The translations under genes were made by a program, and so were the position numbers. The notes beneath the pieces were generated by a model. It was given only the letters and a program-made list of their open reading frames with translations, did no database searches and was not told where the DNA came from. This document shows, piece by piece, positions 5,628 through 12,192 of a stretch of 12,192 bases of DNA. This DNA is from Leptotrichiaceae bacterium (GTDB lineage Bacteria; Fusobacteriota; Fusobacteriia; Fusobacteriales; Leptotrichiaceae): positions 1 to 12,192 of the forward strand of contig JAUNKI010000047.1 in assembly GCA_030532815.1 (NCBI GenBank). The letters run 5' to 3'. The number at the start of each line of letters is the position of its first letter. The stretch's first letter is position 1.

Positions 5628-7142
5628 TTATATTTCTTCTCTTTCACTCTCTGTTTTTATATTATTTTCTTTTATATTTTCTTCTGTACTGCTTTTTTCA
5701 TTATTTTTGCCGTTTTCTGTTGTATTTTCAGGATTTTCATTACTGATTTCAGCGTCTGCCCCGCTGTTTCCCCTCTTTTCATCTTCGACTTCTTCTTTAT
5801 GGTGACCGTTTATTTTTGCTTTTGTCGCATTTATATAGGTAGCTCCTATTGAAAATAATCTTTTTGAAAGTATATTTTTGATAGGCAGACCTCCTTTATA
5901 TACAAATGTCTTTTCAAATGAATCTACTCTGGTTAACTGAAGCAGACAATAAAGCCTTAACAGAAACCCTATTACAAAAGCTATTCTTATAGTATGGAAT
6001 GTTTCTCCGAAAATATAAACAACTCCGTTATTTATATATGTGCCAAGCACTCCTCCGAATATTCCTGCGGAAATTGCAGTCATTCCACAGACAGCTGCAT
6101 ATGCACCTACATAAGCATCGGCAGGTTCTTCTGCTATCTCCATTAATAAATTCAACAAACTGAGAGTAATTGCAGTAAATCCTACGGCATCTACTATTGC
6201 AGCTGTAAACAGCATTGATATTTTATTGTCTTCTGTCATTGAATAATATATGAGAACGAAATATGTGGTAAAAAAAATTCCCATTCTGAGCATTGTCTTA
6301 TTTCCATATTTATCCGACAGTTTTCCATAGAGAACATACAGTCCGCTTGACAATATTGCTGTCAGCACTCCCATTTGGGAAATAAATATAATATCCACTC
6401 CCAGTATTTTTATTCTGTAATATTCAAATAACGGTTTTAAAAATTCCCACGTAAACAGCCATACCGAAGCAAATTTAAGATAAATTACAAAATTTTTATT
6501 TTTCAATGCGGATCTTATACTTACCTTTTCTATCTTTTTCCCTAAAATAGGTACATAATGAAGACACATAAAGACTGCAGAGCCTATTGCCGATATTGAC
6601 ATGCAGGAAGTCAGTAAAAGCATGGCAACTTTTTTATTATTCATTGACAGGAGATACCCGTAAAGCAGTATATACACTACCGTAGATAAAGAAGAAAAGA
6701 GGTTTCTCAATCCGAAATATCTCCCTCTGTCTTTTTTTTCGATAATCTCAACCATAGTTGCCGTCCACACATTATTTACAAAAGGAGAAAACAGTGCATA
6801 AATAAACATAATTAAAAAATATATTTCCGGCTTCCTTATATCAAATAATACTGCAAAAGGTAGTACGCATACTACCATTCTTGATATTGTAACCGACATC
6901 ATTAAAGTTTTTTTCCTGTTTCCGAGAAATCTGTTTACAGACTTTGTAAAAATCTGCAAAAAGTATCCTGCGGTAGGAAGTACTGATACTATTGATATGA
7001 AAAACGGATTAAAGTTAAAATATATTGCAAGGCTTAACATTACAAAACCTTGCATTCCTACATAAAATCCGTTATAAAATACGGCTTCAAAGATTGAATA
7101 TTTTTTCGTTTTCTTTATCTGTTGCTGTATGTCCGCGTCCAA
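5628..7142 (-). CDS. MFS transporter with a charged C-terminal tail
   Basis: A 504-residue inner-membrane protein with about 12 hydrophobic segments between residues 20 and 403 by eye. GKLSDKYGNKTMLRMG (273-288) is the MFS motif A between the two halves, and RFLGNRKK (71-78) is the degenerate copy in the N-half. Substrate is not readable; a sugar is a reasonable guess because the gene lies 38 bases downstream of a fructokinase-like kinase. The tail after about residue 447 is a roughly 58-residue low-complexity stretch rich in Glu, Asn, Lys and Thr, probably disordered and cytoplasmic, and not usual for the family. Translation starts at TTG (7142) with a strong GGGAGG about eight bases upstream and no nearby ATG. 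The gene is followed after 77 bases by the platform gene. Confidence 0.85.
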   Translation of the reverse strand: MDADIQQQIKKTKKYSIFEAVFYNGFYVGMQGFVMLSLAIYFNFNPFFISIVSVLPTAGYFLQIFTKSVNRFLGNRKKTLMMSVTISRMVVCVLPFAVLFDIRKPEIYFLIMFIYALFSPFVNNVWTATMVEIIEKKDRGRYFGLRNLFSSLSTVVYILLYGYLLSMNNKKVAMLLLTSCMSISAIGSAVFMCLHYVPILGKKIEKVSIRSALKNKNFVIYLKFASVWLFTWEFLKPLFEYYRIKILGVDIIFISQMGVLTAILSSGLYVLYGKLSDKYGNKTMLRMGIFFTTYFVLIYYSMTEDNKISMLFTAAIVDAVGFTAITLSLLNLLMEIAEEPADAYVGAYAAVCGMTAISAGIFGGVLGTYINNGVVYIFGETFHTIRIAFVIGFLLRLYCLLQLTRVDSFEKTFVYKGGLPIKNILSKRLFSIGATYINATKAKINGHHKEEVEDEKRGNSGADAEISNENPENTTENGKNNEKSSTEENIKENNIKTESEREEI

Positions 7143-7180
7143 CTGCTTTTCCTCCCGAATTTATAAAATGTATAATTTAT

Positions 7181-8068
7181 TTACACTGTTAATGCGTCCA
7201 AAGCTGCTTTCCCTAAAGCTATTGCTCCGACAAATCCCGCTTCATCTCCAAGACCGGGATATACAATGTATTTATCTGTTTCTTCCAGAATTTCTTTTTT
7301 ATGGACATAACCGTTTAAAAACTTCCGTACATTTTTTCTTATAAGGGGAAATAACTGCTGCTGTTTCATTACTCCTCCACCCATAATTATTCTCTGAGGT
7401 GATAAAATCAATATGTAATTTACTATTGCCTGAGCCAGATAATAGGCTTCCAGTTCCCATACCCGCATATCGTCTGCAAGTTCCTGCCCCTTTTTACCCC
7501 ATCTGTCTTCAATGGCAGGTCCGGCAGCCATTCCCTCAAGACAGTCTTTATGAAAAGGACATCTTCCTTCAAAATCATCCTCAGAATGTCTTTTCAAAAA
7601 TATATGCCCCATTTCAGGATGAGTCAATCCCTGAAGCATTACTCCGTTTACTACCGCTCCGGCTCCTATTCCGGTTCCTACAGTAATGTACATTACATTT
7701 TTCAGTCCCTGTCCTGCTCCCCACCATGCTTCTGCAAGAGCCGCACCGTTAACATCAGTGTCAAATTCCATCGGGACATTAAAATGTCTTTTTAATTCAC
7801 CTACTATGTTATAATCACTCCAGTAAGGTTTCGGAGTTTTTGTTATATATCCGTAAGTTTCCGAATTTTTCACAGGATCTATAGGTCCGAAACTGCCGAT
7901 ACCCATAACATCAAATTTTTTGTCTTTGAAATACTCGATTACTTTTTTCATTGTTTCTTCAGGAGTAGTAGTAGGAAAATTTATTTTTTCTATAATATCC
8001 CCTTTTTCATTTCCCAAACCGCATATAAATTTTGTTCCCCCTGCTTCAACTGCTCCGATTACAGCCAT
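7181..8068 (-). CDS. ROK-family sugar kinase, probably fructokinase
   Basis: A 295-residue cytoplasmic kinase. It shows the ROK ATP loop EAGGTKF (8-14), the catalytic Asp in FDTDVNGA (D105), the second phosphate loop GTGIGAG (131-137), and the ROK zinc site HPEMGH with CPFHKDC (H155, C170, H173, C176). The CLEGMAAGPAIEDRWG sequence after the zinc site is characteristic of bacterial fructokinases such as Bacillus YdhR and lactococcal ScrK, so phosphorylation of fructose to fructose 6-phosphate is the likely reaction. Mannose or glucose activity cannot be excluded. I chose the ATG at 8068, served by GGGGAAG; a GTG three codons upstream lies too close to that site. It lies between the heptose kinase and the MFS transporter genes with short gaps and is likely co-transcribed. 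Confidence 0.88.
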   Translation of the reverse strand: MAVIGAVEAGGTKFICGLGNEKGDIIEKINFPTTTPEETMKKVIEYFKDKKFDVMGIGSFGPIDPVKNSETYGYITKTPKPYWSDYNIVGELKRHFNVPMEFDTDVNGAALAEAWWGAGQGLKNVMYITVGTGIGAGAVVNGVMLQGLTHPEMGHIFLKRHSEDDFEGRCPFHKDCLEGMAAGPAIEDRWGKKGQELADDMRVWELEAYYLAQAIVNYILILSPQRIIMGGGVMKQQQLFPLIRKNVRKFLNGYVHKKEILEETDKYIVYPGLGDEAGFVGAIALGKAALDALTV

Positions 8069-8107
8069 TTTTATCACTTCCCCATTAAAATTTTTTATTT
8101 TATCTAC

Positions 8108-9097
8108 CTATTTTTTCATTTCATCATGATAAAACTCAAGTATCTCTTTCCTTGTAGCAGTTGCTGTTCCTACTTTTCCGACTACAATTCCCGAAGCCAT
8201 ATTTGCAATTACTCCTGCTTCGTATAAATCGGCTCCGGCACTTACTGCCAATAAAAATGTTGAAATAAAAGTATCCCCTGCTCCCGTCACGTCATAAACT
8301 TCCCTTGCAACAGTAGGAATTCTTTTATGTTCATTTTCAAAAAGGGAAATCCCTTCTTCACTTCTTGTAAGTATTACGTTATCCAATTCCAGTTCCTGTT
8401 TAAGTTCCTTCATTTTCTGTGTAATTTCATCTTCACTGTTAAATTTCTTCATTCCGAAATAATCGAGCAGTTCCTTTCTGTTAGGCGTCATAGATGTTGC
8501 TCCCTTATAATTTCTGAAATTCTGAGGTTTCGGATCAACAACAATTTTCTTACTGTTTTCATTTGCTATATTTATTATTTTCTCTGAAACATATTTTGTA
8601 AGAACTCCTTTATTATAATCGGACAGAAGAATTGCATCAATACCGTCAATGTTTTCTTTCAGATTTTTTATAATCCTATTCTGTGTTTCTTCGGAAATTT
8701 CAGTATCTTTTTCCCTATCAAGTCTTAACAGCTGCTGACCCTGTGAAAGCACTCTGCTTTTTATTATTGTCGGTCTTGTTTCATCTTTTACAATGGTTGA
8801 AGAATCTATTTTTTTCAGATTCAGCTCATTTATAAATTTTTCTCCGTTTTCATCCTGTCCTACAACACCGTAAACCGCCACTTCAGAATCAAGACTTCTT
8901 AAATTATTGGCAACATTTGATGCCCCTCCTAAAACAAATCTTTCTTCTTCTATATTTACCACGGGAACAGGAGCTTCAGGAGAAATTCTGTTTACCTTTC
9001 CTATGAGATACTCGTCAAGCATCATATCCCCTACAACTGCAATTTTCACTTTGTTGAAATTATCCAGTATTTCTTCCAGTCTTTTAGCAGAAATCAT
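8108..9097 (-). CDS. rfaE1: D-glycero-beta-D-manno-heptose-7-phosphate kinase (RfaE1/HldA)
   Basis: A 329-residue PfkB-family kinase. Diagnostic segments are GDMMLDEYLIGKVNRISPEAPVPVV (23-47), in which RISPEAPVPVV is typical of HldE/RfaE kinase domains, GGASNVANN (57-65), LLSDYNKGVL (157-166) and the PfkB signature DVTGAGDTF (269-277) with catalytic D275. It makes heptose 1,7-bisphosphate on the way to ADP-heptose, needed for the inner core of lipopolysaccharide; ADP-heptose is also an innate-immune signal. The fused cytidylyl/adenylyltransferase domain of Escherichia coli HldE is absent, so a separate HldC-type protein must exist elsewhere. The start is the ATG at 9097 with GAGGG six bases upstream; a TTG six codons earlier has no ribosome site. 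It is the first gene of the likely unit with the ROK kinase and MFS transporter. Confidence 0.9.
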   Translation of the reverse strand: MISAKRLEEILDNFNKVKIAVVGDMMLDEYLIGKVNRISPEAPVPVVNIEEERFVLGGASNVANNLRSLDSEVAVYGVVGQDENGEKFINELNLKKIDSSTIVKDETRPTIIKSRVLSQGQQLLRLDREKDTEISEETQNRIIKNLKENIDGIDAILLSDYNKGVLTKYVSEKIINIANENSKKIVVDPKPQNFRNYKGATSMTPNRKELLDYFGMKKFNSEDEITQKMKELKQELELDNVILTRSEEGISLFENEHKRIPTVAREVYDVTGAGDTFISTFLLAVSAGADLYEAGVIANMASGIVVGKVGTATATRKEILEFYHDEMKK

Positions 9098-9142
9098 AAT
9101 TTTCCCTCTTTTCAAATTATTATATATATTTATTTTTCTACT

Positions 9143-9171
9143 ATTATACTACATAAATCCGTCTATTTCAT
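9143..9171 (-). promoter_or_regulatory. candidate promoter of the rfaE1 operon
   Basis: A perfect TATAAT -10 (minus strand, 9148-9143) lies about 45 bases upstream of the ATG at 9097. The -35 at 17 bases spacing is ATGAAA, a poor match, which suggests an activator or a naturally weak promoter. It separates the rfaE1 unit from the secretin gene upstream. Confidence 0.5.
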
Positions 9172-9185
9172 TAACATTTCGTTAA
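9171..9185. repeat. TTAAC-N5-GTTAA inverted repeat beside the rfaE1 promoter
   Basis: TTAAC (9171-9175) and GTTAA (9181-9185) form a perfect 5-bp inverted repeat that abuts the weak -35 of the rfaE1 promoter. It could be a protein-binding site. Short arms in AT-rich DNA make chance likely. Confidence 0.25.
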
Positions 9186-9217
9186 AATTTATTTTAAAAA
9201 ATTTTTGCAGTTTTTAT

Positions 9218-10381
9218 TTAGTAATCCGTTTCTTGTATTATTGCCTCTATTTCTATATATATGTCTCTCATCTCCCTGTTTGTTCTCTTATATTTAAACA
9301 GCGGACCGATTATGGGTATACTTGACAGAAAAGGAATTTTTCTTACTGTTTCCTTTCCGACATTCTGTTTCAATCCTCCTATAAAGGTTGAACCTCCATT
9401 ATTAAGAGTTATTACGGTTTTAGTCTGATTTTTCTGTTTTGCTCCTTCAGATGTGTTATAACTTGACGTAAGTTTAAAATTACTTATTTCCGTGTCCACT
9501 TTCAGCAATATTTTCTTTATTCCGTTTATTTTTCTTATTTCAGGTAAAATCCTGAAAACTATTCCCGCTTCGGAAAATATAGGCTCTGTATGCTCCACAT
9601 TATTTTTTGTAGTCTTTTTTTCTCCTATAAGTACTTCTTCCGTGACTTTCAATTCTCCCTGCTCATCCTCCATTATTAAAAGCGTGGGCATGGCTTCTAT
9701 CTTTATATCTCCGTTTTCCTTCAGCAGATTAAAATCAATACCCAGAAATTTTCCGCCACTTGCAAATATTGACCTTATGGACACTTCGCCATTTAAAAAT
9801 TTTGCAATCAGATTTGACTTTGCAGGAAGAGAATTTTCTGAATTAATCGACCAGTCCACCCCCAATTTTTCAAACAGATTGGAACTTGTATCTATTATTG
9901 TTCCCTTTATAATTATCTGATCTTTAGGTCTGTCAAGGGATTTTATTATTTTCTTTATCTGATTTATTTCCCTGTCTTCTCCGCTTATTATAATTTTATT
10001 GTCTATGCCGACAAGTTTGAGATTTTTAAATCCGTTCAGTCTCTCGGAAATTTCCTTTGCGTTTCTATATTCCATTTCTATTTCTTCAGTTTTTTCCTTT
10101 TTTTCATCTGTTTTTTTATTTTCTGCATTTTTTATACTTTCTTCACTGATTTTATCAATAGATTTTTCATTTTTAACCGTATTTTCCTGCCTGTCTTTAG
10201 GCAAATCTGTATTTTTCCTATCTTCAGTATTTTTTTTGTAAATAAATATTTTATTTCCTTTTTTAATGTCCTGTTTATTTACATAATCATTTATTTTTGA
10301 CGAAAAAAGATTGAGTCCTGCTACAAAATAGAAAACCGAAAATACGATTTTTATCATTTTCTTTTTAACTGTATGTTTCAT
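9218..10381 (-). CDS. short secretin (GspD/PilQ type)
   Basis: A 387-residue protein with an N-terminal signal or anchor (about 8-28, then LFSS), a lysine/glutamate-rich linker (about 48-103), one small N1-like domain (EYRNAKEISERLNG to KIIKSLDRP, 104-152) and a secretin domain (about 153-383). Family landmarks are IEAMPTLLIMEDEQGELKV (228-246), EAGIVFRILPEIR (271-283), TKTVITLNNGGSTFIGGL (320-337) and RKIPFLSSIPIIGPLFKYK (347-365). Secretins form the outer-membrane ring of type II secretion and type IV pilus machines. At 387 residues it is much shorter than typical GspD or PilQ (about 600-700) and lacks the extra N domains and AMIN repeats. A GGGGG ribosome site precedes the ATG. It lies 41 bases after the PilO-like gene, in the same probable operon. 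Confidence 0.9.
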   Translation of the reverse strand: MKHTVKKKMIKIVFSVFYFVAGLNLFSSKINDYVNKQDIKKGNKIFIYKKNTEDRKNTDLPKDRQENTVKNEKSIDKISEESIKNAENKKTDEKKEKTEEIEMEYRNAKEISERLNGFKNLKLVGIDNKIIISGEDREINQIKKIIKSLDRPKDQIIIKGTIIDTSSNLFEKLGVDWSINSENSLPAKSNLIAKFLNGEVSIRSIFASGGKFLGIDFNLLKENGDIKIEAMPTLLIMEDEQGELKVTEEVLIGEKKTTKNNVEHTEPIFSEAGIVFRILPEIRKINGIKKILLKVDTEISNFKLTSSYNTSEGAKQKNQTKTVITLNNGGSTFIGGLKQNVGKETVRKIPFLSSIPIIGPLFKYKRTNREMRDIYIEIEAIIQETDY

Positions 10382-10422
10382 ACATCCCCCTTATTTTACA
10401 TTTCATACATATTCCCATTTTT

Positions 10423-10968
10423 TCAGTTTTCTGTAATCATATCATTCTCTTTCCTTTCTATAAAACCCAAAGAAATTTTAAATGCACTTTCCGTAAGATC
10501 AATATACATTTTTGAAGTATCTATGAAAATCCTGCTTTTATTTATATAATATAAAAACTTCCCGAAATCGCTTAATCCTCCGTCCAGTACAAAATGTATA
10601 TATTTCAGCTTATATCCGTTTCTTTCCCATAATTTTTCAGACTTTGATATTTCTTTCATTTTAAGTCCGCTTTCCTTAGTAAATACGTATATTATTTTTT
10701 TAAAATCCGCCTCATTTTTCAGCGACAATATTGACAATTTTTCTGTAAGTACCTGTATTTGTGCATAATCAGATCGTATTTTTTCTTTCAGTTTTTCCTT
10801 CTCTGAAATTAAATCATTTATTTTACTTTTAAGCTGCTCCCTATTTTCAATAAGTTCGCTCCTAATATGTAAAGTATTTCTATATTTACCGTATCTGCTA
10901 TTTAAATTTAAAATCATTAAAACTCCAATTAAACTTATAACTATATTTTTTAAATTTACCTTTATCAT
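10423..10968 (-). CDS. PilO/GspM-like inner-membrane assembly protein
   Basis: A 181-residue bitopic protein. Residues 7-22 form one membrane segment near the N-terminus, 35-85 a coiled coil rich in Glu, Lys and Leu, and 90-171 an alpha/beta domain. In that domain KYIHFVLDGGLSDFGKFLYYI (122-142) followed by DTSKMYIDL and FKISLGFIER fits the ferredoxin-like fold of PilO and GspM (beta strand, G-S/D-F helix, strands). These proteins link the cytoplasmic actin-like partner to the secretin in type IV pilus and type II machines. The assignment rests on topology, pattern and neighbours more than on strong identity. I chose the ATG at 10968, directly after GAGGT; an in-frame ATG at 10992 has no ribosome site. 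Confidence 0.72.
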   Translation of the reverse strand: MIKVNLKNIVISLIGVLMILNLNSRYGKYRNTLHIRSELIENREQLKSKINDLISEKEKLKEKIRSDYAQIQVLTEKLSILSLKNEADFKKIIYVFTKESGLKMKEISKSEKLWERNGYKLKYIHFVLDGGLSDFGKFLYYINKSRIFIDTSKMYIDLTESAFKISLGFIERKENDMITEN

Positions 10969-10975
10969 TTTTACC

Positions 10976-11083
10976 TCATTTTCCATATACACTTATAGTT
11001 AATTTTAAAAGCTGTTTTTCAGCTTTATTTGAAATTTTCCGCAAATCAAAAATAATTTCCGAACTGTATTTTCCCAACACCAT
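10976..11083 (-). CDS. possible 35-residue ORF between the GspL-like and PilO-like genes
   Basis: An ATG (or the following GTG or TTG) at 11083 with AAGGA upstream opens 35 codons beginning MVLGKYSSEIIFDLRK and ending ISVYGK. Its TGA overlaps the ribosome site of the PilO-like gene, a spacing common in operons. There is no membrane segment and no recognised family. The ORF also contains a hairpin at 11008-11026. It could be a true small protein, a remnant or chance. Low confidence. Confidence 0.25.
   Translation of the reverse strand: MVLGKYSSEIIFDLRKISNKAEKQLLKLTISVYGK
11008..11026. terminator. AAAGCTG/CAGCTTT hairpin, weak terminator candidate
   Basis: On the minus strand AAAGCTG, loop AAAAA and CAGCTTT form a perfect 7-bp stem, followed by T and then AAAATT. 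It lies about 215 bases downstream of the GspL-like stop and 40 bases upstream of the PilO-like start. The U-tract is short, so partial termination or an mRNA processing signal is as likely as full termination. Confidence 0.35.
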
Positions 11084-11240
11084 AAATCCTTATTTTCAAT
11101 AATTTTATAAATAATAATTCAATAAAAATATATACAATTTATAACTTTCCTCTTTTTCCGTTTCACAAAATAAATCCTATCAAATAATTTTCGTATATTT
11201 CATTTTGCATATAATGTAAAATTTGATTTATTCTAAATTT

Positions 11241-12192
11241 CTACTCGAAAATAATATATTCAAAAACCGTAGCGGTATCACTGTCTTTTATATATCCCAA
11301 TTCGGATTTCCCATATTTTTTCAATATATTTTTTTCAAATTTTTCAAAAATATTAAAATCGCCGACTTCCCCCTGTATAAGCCATTTTCCATTTTCATAA
11401 TTTATCTTTGTATAATCTGTTCCGTACTCACTGTTGTCAACTAAAAATTTTATCATTGAAAAATATTCTTTTCTTTTAATTGAAACATCTATTTCATTTA
11501 ATTTAGCCAATTCTTCAGTATAATCAGGCAATTTCTCATTTTTTCCGTTTAAATATTCTTTCTCCAATTTTTTTGTTTCCGTTTTTATTTCTTCATTTTT
11601 TTCTGTTTCTTTTTCCAAAGGAATTATTTTATCAAGGAAAAAATAACTTAATATTAAAAATAAAATAATAAAAATGTCTTTCCTATTTATATTTTTTATG
11701 CTTTCTCCGCTGATAACCGGTCTTTCATTTTTAAAATCCGGATCTTCATAAAGTTCCGTTCCTTTAAATATATGCTCTATATCTTCTATATCAGTCATTA
11801 TGACTTTCATATTTCCGAAATCAAAATTATTAATATCCGAAACATCTTCTTTTTTCAAATCCAGCTTTTCAATTTCAGTTATTTTGGAATTTTCCGTTAT
11901 AAATCTAAAACTTTCCTCTTCTCCGATATGGAGTATTTCCAAATTTTCGTCTTTATAAAAATTATATACTGAAATAAAATCCGCTTTAATTCCTGAAATT
12001 CCGAATCCGTACTTTCCTGATATTTTTTTTAATTCATATATTTTCTTTTTCAGTAAATATATATTTATATATCTGTTTTCAAAATGGTTCAAATATAACT
12101 TTCTATTTACCGAATTTATATTTTTTACTAAGAAATTGTTTATAAACTCTTTGTCATATAAATTTACTTTTATATTTTTCCGATTTTTTTCC
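11241..12192 (-). CDS. GspL-like (PilM plus PilN-like) protein, 5' end outside window
   Basis: The frame runs without a stop from the window edge to a TAA at 11241, giving 316 visible residues. A TTG at 12092 could start a 283-residue form, but it lacks a ribosome site and the frame above it reads on as plausible protein. The first ~150 visible residues look like the second half of an actin-like PilM/GspL domain: YINIYLLKKKIYELKKISGKYGF, then IKADFISVYNFY, then LEILHIGEEESFRFI, which mirrors the family's helix, D..., IG...T region. A membrane segment (about 171-189, DIFIILFLILSYFFLDKII) follows, then a Glu/Lys coiled coil and a ferredoxin-like C-terminal part. This cytoplasmic-TM-periplasmic layout is that of GspL, equivalent to fused PilM and PilN. 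Its neighbours are PilO-like and secretin genes. Primary identity is low. Confidence 0.68.
   Translation of the reverse strand, partial: EKNRKNIKVNLYDKEFINNFLVKNINSVNRKLYLNHFENRYINIYLLKKKIYELKKISGKYGFGISGIKADFISVYNFYKDENLEILHIGEEESFRFITENSKITEIEKLDLKKEDVSDINNFDFGNMKVIMTDIEDIEHIFKGTELYEDPDFKNERPVISGESIKNINRKDIFIILFLILSYFFLDKIIPLEKETEKNEEIKTETKKLEKEYLNGKNEKLPDYTEELAKLNEIDVSIKRKEYFSMIKFLVDNSEYGTDYTKINYENGKWLIQGEVGDFNIFEKFEKNILKKYGKSELGYIKDSDTATVFEYIIFE

Noticed and set aside
5480..5805. Plus-strand open frames rich in Phe, Ser, Leu
   Set aside because: They mirror the Lys/Glu/Asn-rich tail of the MFS gene and the start of the platform gene on the minus strand. Composition is that of an antisense shadow.
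9186..9217. Terminator after the secretin gene
   Set aside because: Only A and T runs are present; no GC-containing stem can be drawn, so I do not call one.
9492..10241. Plus-strand open frames of 142 and 80 codons opposite the secretin gene
   Set aside because: The secretin on the minus strand has unmistakable motifs. The plus frames are Ser/Phe-rich shadows without ribosome sites.

Overview
The window is AT-rich and every gene I can support lies on the minus strand. A FadA-type adhesin, an outer-membrane secretin, a heptose kinase of the LPS-core type and many envelope proteins point to a diderm of the Fusobacteriota. Leptotrichia or a close relative (Leptotrichiaceae) is the best guess. 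This is inferred from gene content and composition, not from a marker gene.

Layout, low to high coordinates (transcription runs right to left). 1-282: the first 94 codons of a secreted protein cut by the window edge. 283-530: a spacer with nested CTCCG/CGGAG inverted repeats. 531-917: a FadA-family adhesin with its own promoter and a perfect 10-bp inverted repeat over that promoter. 1251-3998: a probable three-gene operon (transcribed in the order SAM methyltransferase resembling TrmR, endonuclease/exonuclease/phosphatase-fold protein, secreted DigH/YngK-like glycosyl hydrolase) ending in a clear terminator. 3999-4547: a gene-free tract built of repeats, with a ~97-bp direct repeat, a 115-bp imperfect palindrome, and three hairpins made of T-runs and A-runs. 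4548-5550: a GspF/PilC inner-membrane platform gene broken by an apparent one-base frameshift. 5628-9097: an MFS transporter, a ROK fructokinase-like kinase and a stand-alone heptose-7-phosphate kinase (RfaE1/HldA), apparently one operon from a promoter near 9145. 9218-12192: a secretin, a PilO/GspM-like protein, a possible tiny ORF, and a GspL-like (PilM+PilN-like) protein running off the window.

The main theme is a compact type II secretion or type IV pilus-like machine. The visible parts are a GspL-like cytoplasmic/inner-membrane protein, a PilO/GspM-like protein, a short secretin with a charged linker, and a platform protein. The platform gene is separated from the others by the sugar/heptose operon, and its reading frame is interrupted inside the second F domain; the missing C-terminus is fully readable in another frame. 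No ATPase or pilin gene is in the window; they may lie to the right. The second theme is envelope biology: adhesin, peptidoglycan-type hydrolase and LPS heptose kinase.
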